Assembly (NCBI GenBank): GCA_038225955.1
Contig: JBBRQV010000014.1
Span: 1-34,773 of the forward strand
DNA length: 34,773 bases
Direction: 5' to 3'
Origin: JAFDZO01 sp038225955
GTDB taxonomy: Bacteria; Bacteroidota; Ignavibacteria; Tepidaquicellales; Tepidaquicellaceae
The notes under the pieces are model-generated. The model was not told where the DNA came from. It did not search any database and worked only from the letters and a program-made list of their open reading frames with translations. Shown in pieces: positions 30,581 to 34,773 of the stretch (its first letter is position 1; each line of letters begins with the position of its first letter). A program made the translations under genes and the position numbers.

Positions 30581-33088
30581 TTATTTAATTTTTATTGTAA
30601 CAAGAGTAATATCATCGTTCTGCTCGGCATTTCCTTTAAACGCTTTTACTTCATCAAACATATTTCTTTGTATATCAATCGAGTTTCTGTTCGTATTATC
30701 TTTGAGTATTTGTTTAACTTTCGGGAGTCCGAATTCTTCTTTAAACGAATTCATTGCTTCCGTAAGTCCGTCAGAATAAAATAAGAAAGTATCACCTGAA
30801 TTTAACTTCAATTCTATTTCCTGTAAGTTTGCATCGAATAATTTTGCATTGTCTAATCCGAGTCCAATGCCTTTTGCATTTAGTTCTTTTACTTCATTTT
30901 CATTTGCAAATAGAACAGGGTTGTGTCCTGCACGGCAGATTTTTGCAGTCATGTTTTCTAAGTCAAATAAACCTGCTGCAATTGTAACGAACGATTTTCT
31001 GTCAATCTTATTATATATCTGCTTATTAACGGATTTTAAAATATCTTTTGGTGAATTAAATATCTTGGCTGAGAATTGTATCATTGCCTGCACTTTGGAT
31101 AAATTCAAAGCGGCCGGTATTCCTTTTCCGGAAACATCTGCTACGATTACAAGTAATTTCTTATCGTTAATTCTTATTAAGTCATAAAAATCACCACCAA
31201 TAGTTTTTGCGGGGCTCGAAGAGCCTTCAATATCAAGCCCTTCAATTCTTATTTCTCTGCTGGGTAAAAGACTTTCCTGAATTTTTCTTGCAATGCCAAG
31301 CTCTTCATCTATTTTTTGCTTATCGATTTCTTCTAGCTGTAGTCGTGTACTTTCAAATGAAATCGCAGTTTGCGAGGCAATAGTTTTTAAGAGGTCAATA
31401 TCTTCCTCTGAATATTCTTTACCGGATGGTTTCTTACTGTAGTTAAGCGCTCCGATTAATTTATTTTTTAAATATATCGGAACCGATAAATAAATATTTG
31501 CTTTTCTTATTGCATCGATATCATTTGCATCTAAATTCATTTCATCAATTTCAATTTCAGAGAGCAAAACCGGTTCAGTACTATCTTTAAAAATCTTAAC
31601 CATTAATTCATCTAACCAGATATCTTTGAAGCTAATGGTTTTGTTTTCTTCGTTTATATCCAACTCTTTTTTTAGAATGTTGAGATAACGGTTATCGTAA
31701 ATCCAGACATTTAGTTTTTCAATTCCCATTATTTGCTTAGCTGAATTACCAAGCTTATCAAGCACCTGTCTTATACTTTTCATCTTAGGCAGTTGCTGCG
31801 AAAAATCCAGCAAAGCTTTTCTGTAATTATATCTGTCTTTGTAAAATTGTTTATCAACAAAATCTTTCGCACGCTTATTAAAAAAATCGAAAGTGAAAGT
31901 AATAACTATGATTGCAGTGAATGTAATAATTTTTCTGTTTGTACCTATATAACCGCTTAAGAATGAATCGGCAGTATAAACTATTCCAAGATAAAAAAGT
32001 ATAATAATTCCGGTAAGAATTCCGAATACTAAACCTTTTTTAATAATAAATTCAGTATCAAGTATTTTGTATTTGAATATTGAGTATCCGAAAGATATCG
32101 GTATCGCTAATACTAATAAAAACGGAGCGTACCATAACGGTGAAACAAGAAAATTTGCTTTCTTGACAAACAGTGAGTAAACTAACAAATATGTTAAACC
32201 TATAAATCCGAGGATGAAACCTCTTATAATTACTTTAAAGGACTTTTTAATTATCTCATTATCCGATTTCTTGTACGATTTCATTAAATACTGAAAACCT
32301 ATTCCCATGTAAATTGCAGAAATTACTGTGAAGACCGGGATGCCGCTTTGATAGAAGAAAGTACTAATCATTAATACAATACTCAGAGAATAAATTATCC
32401 AAAGGAAAAGTTTTCTTCTTTTAAATTCATATTTAATCGGATAGGTAAGAAAGAAATGTATGAAGAGAGGATTTACTAATGCTCCTCCGATTGCTTTTAA
32501 AATTATATAAGAATATACGAGAGCGAAGTTATAGTTAAATGCAAAATTATCCAGCCCCGGTGAGTATGCGAGCGCAAAACAGATTGAAAGTAAAAAGAAT
32601 ATCTGTGAAGTTATTTCTTTTGGCTTAGAATAGCCTACGACAAATCCTATAATAAGAAAACCAAGACTTAATAAAAAAGAAACTATTAGAAGAAGATTAA
32701 AAAATTTATATGCCAGGAATGAAACTTTGATAACTTCATTTCCTCTTAAGATTGTATAAATAATTACACTTCCGGTTTCAGCGCTGTTAATTAACCATTG
32801 TGCTTCTCTTAAATTCTTAAATTTCTTTCCGTTTATTTCAATTAAGATGTCACCGTCTTTTACCCCCGCTTTATCAGTAACACCACCCGGCACTACCTGA
32901 GTAATAAATAAGGAATCAGCTACATTTACTCCTTTATATTCAGTTTCCCACAAACAATCATCATTTGTCATTCTATTAAAAACAGAACTATCGAGAAATG
33001 CATATGATGAAATAAGGAAGCATAACAACCCTATGAAAACAAAAAAGTAGCGGAGGTTTTGTTCAGAAAATTTATTTAAGAATTTCAT
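30581..33088 (-). CDS. membrane PDZ-GAF-SpoIIE-type PP2C phosphatase
   Basis: An 835-aa membrane protein. Order: TM1 (about 13-32), an extracytoplasmic PDZ domain (about 58-124; GGVTDKAGVKDGDILIEINGK is the ligand-groove part), about ten further TM segments (about 128-405), a KDRYNYRKALLDFSQQLP linker, a GAF domain (about 440-590), a short coiled coil (EEIDKQKIDEELGIARKIQESLLP) and a SpoIIE/RsbU-type PP2C domain (about 625-835). Metal-binding motifs GGDFYD, VADVSGKGIPAAL, FYSDGLTEAMN and NDDITLVTIK are intact, so it should dephosphorylate a protein serine or threonine, classically an anti-sigma-factor antagonist. No such STAS antagonist or anti-sigma kinase is nearby. It is a paralog of the next gene upstream. 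Confidence 0.9.
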   Translation of the reverse strand: MKFLNKFSEQNLRYFFVFIGLLCFLISSYAFLDSSVFNRMTNDDCLWETEYKGVNVADSLFITQVVPGGVTDKAGVKDGDILIEINGKKFKNLREAQWLINSAETGSVIIYTILRGNEVIKVSFLAYKFFNLLLIVSFLLSLGFLIIGFVVGYSKPKEITSQIFFLLSICFALAYSPGLDNFAFNYNFALVYSYIILKAIGGALVNPLFIHFFLTYPIKYEFKRRKLFLWIIYSLSIVLMISTFFYQSGIPVFTVISAIYMGIGFQYLMKSYKKSDNEIIKKSFKVIIRGFILGFIGLTYLLVYSLFVKKANFLVSPLWYAPFLLVLAIPISFGYSIFKYKILDTEFIIKKGLVFGILTGIIILFYLGIVYTADSFLSGYIGTNRKIITFTAIIVITFTFDFFNKRAKDFVDKQFYKDRYNYRKALLDFSQQLPKMKSIRQVLDKLGNSAKQIMGIEKLNVWIYDNRYLNILKKELDINEENKTISFKDIWLDELMVKIFKDSTEPVLLSEIEIDEMNLDANDIDAIRKANIYLSVPIYLKNKLIGALNYSKKPSGKEYSEEDIDLLKTIASQTAISFESTRLQLEEIDKQKIDEELGIARKIQESLLPSREIRIEGLDIEGSSSPAKTIGGDFYDLIRINDKKLLVIVADVSGKGIPAALNLSKVQAMIQFSAKIFNSPKDILKSVNKQIYNKIDRKSFVTIAAGLFDLENMTAKICRAGHNPVLFANENEVKELNAKGIGLGLDNAKLFDANLQEIELKLNSGDTFLFYSDGLTEAMNSFKEEFGLPKVKQILKDNTNRNSIDIQRNMFDEVKAFKGNAEQNDDITLVTIKIK

Positions 33089-33148
33089 AAGAAATTTATA
33101 TTCTTAATATACATTGTAATCTTGAAAATGTTACAGTTTTAAAAATCA

Positions 33149-34773
33149 TTAAGTCGTTTTGACAACAAGTAATGTAATATCATCGTTTTGCTCGGCGTTT
33201 CCCCTGAAGAGAGCAATATCATCTATGCAATTCTGAGTAATCTCTTTAGTACTCTTTTCTTTAATTTCTTTAAGAATTTTGAAAAGTCTCTCTTGCGAAT
33301 AAAGTTCTTTCCGTTCGTTAAACGCTTCAGTCAGCCCATCAGTATAGAAAATAAAAGTTTCGTTGGCGTGGAAGCTTAATTCGCTTTCAGTCAGAGTTTC
33401 ATTAAATATTTTCTCTTTATCCAATCCGATTCCTATGCCTGTATTTGCAATAAAATTAACTTCGTCTTTTTTAATTGAGATTGAAGGATTGTGTCCTGCA
33501 CGGCAGATTTTTACCTTCTTATTCTTTATATCAAAAATTGCAAGCTCTATTGTCACAAAAGATTTTCTATCGATGCTATCGTAAATAAGATTGTTTACCT
33601 CTTTCAGGATTTCTTTTGGAGTATTATAGATTCCCGATGCATATTGAATCATCGCCTGAATTTTTGCCATGTATAATGCAGCAGGAATGCCTTTTCCCGA
33701 AACATCTCCTATTACAATTAAATATCTTTCGTCGCCCATTTCAATGCAATCGTAAAAATCACCGCCGATCTCTTTTGCAGGGATTGATATTCCGCTGATA
33801 TCTAAGCCTTCAATTTTCTTATTTAATTTCGGTAGTAATCCTGCCTGAATTTTTTTAGCTATGGATAACTCTTCGTCAAGTTTCTTCTTTTCAATTTCTT
33901 CTCTTAGAAGTCTGGAGTTTTCAAAAGCAACGGAACAATGAGAAGATAAGGTTTCGAGCAAATCGATATCTTCATCGGAGTAAGCCTTGCCTGAATCTTT
34001 AGGTCCAAAGTTTAGGGCACCAATCAGGTCATCATCATAGATAAGGGGAACGCAAAGCGCAATTCCTGATTCTGCAATGATTCTCCTATCTGCGTCAGTG
34101 AGATTCAAATTTAAAAGCTGAGAGCTGATAAGGAGCTTTGATTTTTTATCCTTGGTAAACAGCTTTAAATAAGTAGTGCTTAAGTTATCATCTTCGTCTA
34201 TAAATTGTCTGTCCTGAGAATAATTTGTCTCCTGAAGAAGCTTGAAATACGCTAAATCTTTTATAACTATATCCATCCTTTTTACACCCATAGAATTTTT
34301 TACAATACGTGCAAAGATTTCAATTATCTGTTTTATGTTAGGAAGGTATTGGATTTCAGTCGTAAATTGTAAAAGTGATTGTCTGTAGTTGTATCTTTCC
34401 CTGTATAATTTTTTATCTATATAATCTTTTGCTTTTCTATTGACGATGTCAAATGTAAATGTAATAATAATAACAACAGTTATGGTAAGAATTTGTTTGT
34501 TCGTATTGAAGTAAACAGATACGAAGCTGTCGATTAAAAAAACTATGAGGAGATAAAAGCCTACGATAAATCCAGTTACAATACCGAAGACAAGGCTCTT
34601 TTTTATAATAAATTCCGTTTCAAGAATTCTGTATTTGAATATTGAATAACCTAATGAAAGCGGAATTGCCAATACTGCAATAGCAGGAATTCTGAATAAT
34701 GTATTGTAGGGGTTATCCGTTGTATAAATAAATGAGAGCAAGACAAAGTAATAAATGAATCCGAAGCCGCCAA
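33149..34773 (-). CDS. membrane GAF-SpoIIE-type PP2C phosphatase, 5' end outside the window
   Basis: The visible 541 codons run to the window edge without a stop or a convincing start (in-frame residues GGFGFIYYFVLLSF continue to base 34773), so the gene is partial at its 5' end. The sequence aligns with residues from about 290 onward of the 835-aa neighbour: last TM segments (AVLAIPLSLGYSIFKYRILETEF and a following TM pair), RERYNYRQSLLQF linker, GAF domain, coiled coil (REEIEKKKLDEELSIAKKIQAGLLP) and PP2C domain with GGDFYD, IGDVSGKGIPAAL, FYTDGLTEAF and NAEQNDDITLLVV. The metal-binding acidic residues are intact. An N-terminal PDZ domain probably lies outside the window. It is 60 bp upstream of its paralog and likely in the same operon. 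Confidence 0.9.
   Translation of the reverse strand, partial: GGFGFIYYFVLLSFIYTTDNPYNTLFRIPAIAVLAIPLSLGYSIFKYRILETEFIIKKSLVFGIVTGFIVGFYLLIVFLIDSFVSVYFNTNKQILTITVVIIITFTFDIVNRKAKDYIDKKLYRERYNYRQSLLQFTTEIQYLPNIKQIIEIFARIVKNSMGVKRMDIVIKDLAYFKLLQETNYSQDRQFIDEDDNLSTTYLKLFTKDKKSKLLISSQLLNLNLTDADRRIIAESGIALCVPLIYDDDLIGALNFGPKDSGKAYSDEDIDLLETLSSHCSVAFENSRLLREEIEKKKLDEELSIAKKIQAGLLPKLNKKIEGLDISGISIPAKEIGGDFYDCIEMGDERYLIVIGDVSGKGIPAALYMAKIQAMIQYASGIYNTPKEILKEVNNLIYDSIDRKSFVTIELAIFDIKNKKVKICRAGHNPSISIKKDEVNFIANTGIGIGLDKEKIFNETLTESELSFHANETFIFYTDGLTEAFNERKELYSQERLFKILKEIKEKSTKEITQNCIDDIALFRGNAEQNDDITLLVVKTT

Overview
The window is AT-rich and looks like chromosomal DNA from the Bacteroidota/Chlorobiota/Ignavibacteriota (FCB) branch. 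An Ignavibacteria-like organism is my best guess, inferred from gene content only. Supporting signs are the short DUF2795 protein, a Big_5 lipoprotein, DUF4783, YNPAL-type outer-membrane beta-barrels, an Omp85 protein, and several promoters with a Bacteroidota-style -7 box (TAnnTTTG) and an upstream TTG. Most genes lack a Shine-Dalgarno sequence; two (at 657 and 10846) have a good one. I see no transposase, phage, CRISPR array or plasmid function.

Layout. 1-650: tRNA-Arg(ACG) and a doubtful 50-aa ORF. 657-7344 (+): a secreted ferritin-like DUF2202 protein with its own terminator, then an apparent operon of a DUF4783 protein, a giant multi-TM NtrY-like histidine kinase and a Big_5 lipoprotein. 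7334-10508 (-): DNA polymerase III delta' subunit and an Omp85 barrel. 10619-10846 (-): DUF2795 protein with a clear promoter, SD and terminator. 11017-15109 (-): a peptide ABC importer (binding protein and two permeases, no ATPases). 15158-16608 (-): HPr kinase/phosphorylase and a short ribosome hibernation factor. 16743-23002 (-): a six-gene YbhGFSR-like exporter operon (TetR regulator, HlyD-type lipoprotein, two ATPases, two ABC-2 permeases) followed by a GNAT acetyltransferase. 23140-28031 (+): four tandem paralogous outer-membrane proteins, the second broken by one frameshift. 28032-28517: a repeat-rich intergenic region. 28518-29141 (+): LexA. 29252-34773 (-): adenylosuccinate lyase and two tandem membrane GAF/SpoIIE-type PP2C phosphatases, the second running off the window edge.

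How the parts fit. The exporter's two ATPases carry complementary defects: one lacks the H-loop histidine, the other has an altered signature motif. Together they would form one competent and one degenerate ATP site, as in a split YbhF. The exporter operon is divergent from the outer-membrane protein array and shares a 137-bp intergenic region with it. The least explained signal is a family of six intergenic elements built from two 11-bp direct repeats (core TCCGACYATTT then YCCGACCA). All six are on the same strand, between 26.8 and 29.2 kb, flanking the fourth outer-membrane paralog and lexA. They are accompanied by heptamer repeats and by a palindrome that has a relative at 13.26 kb. These could be tandem binding sites for a regulator or a small dispersed repeat family; the sequence alone cannot decide.
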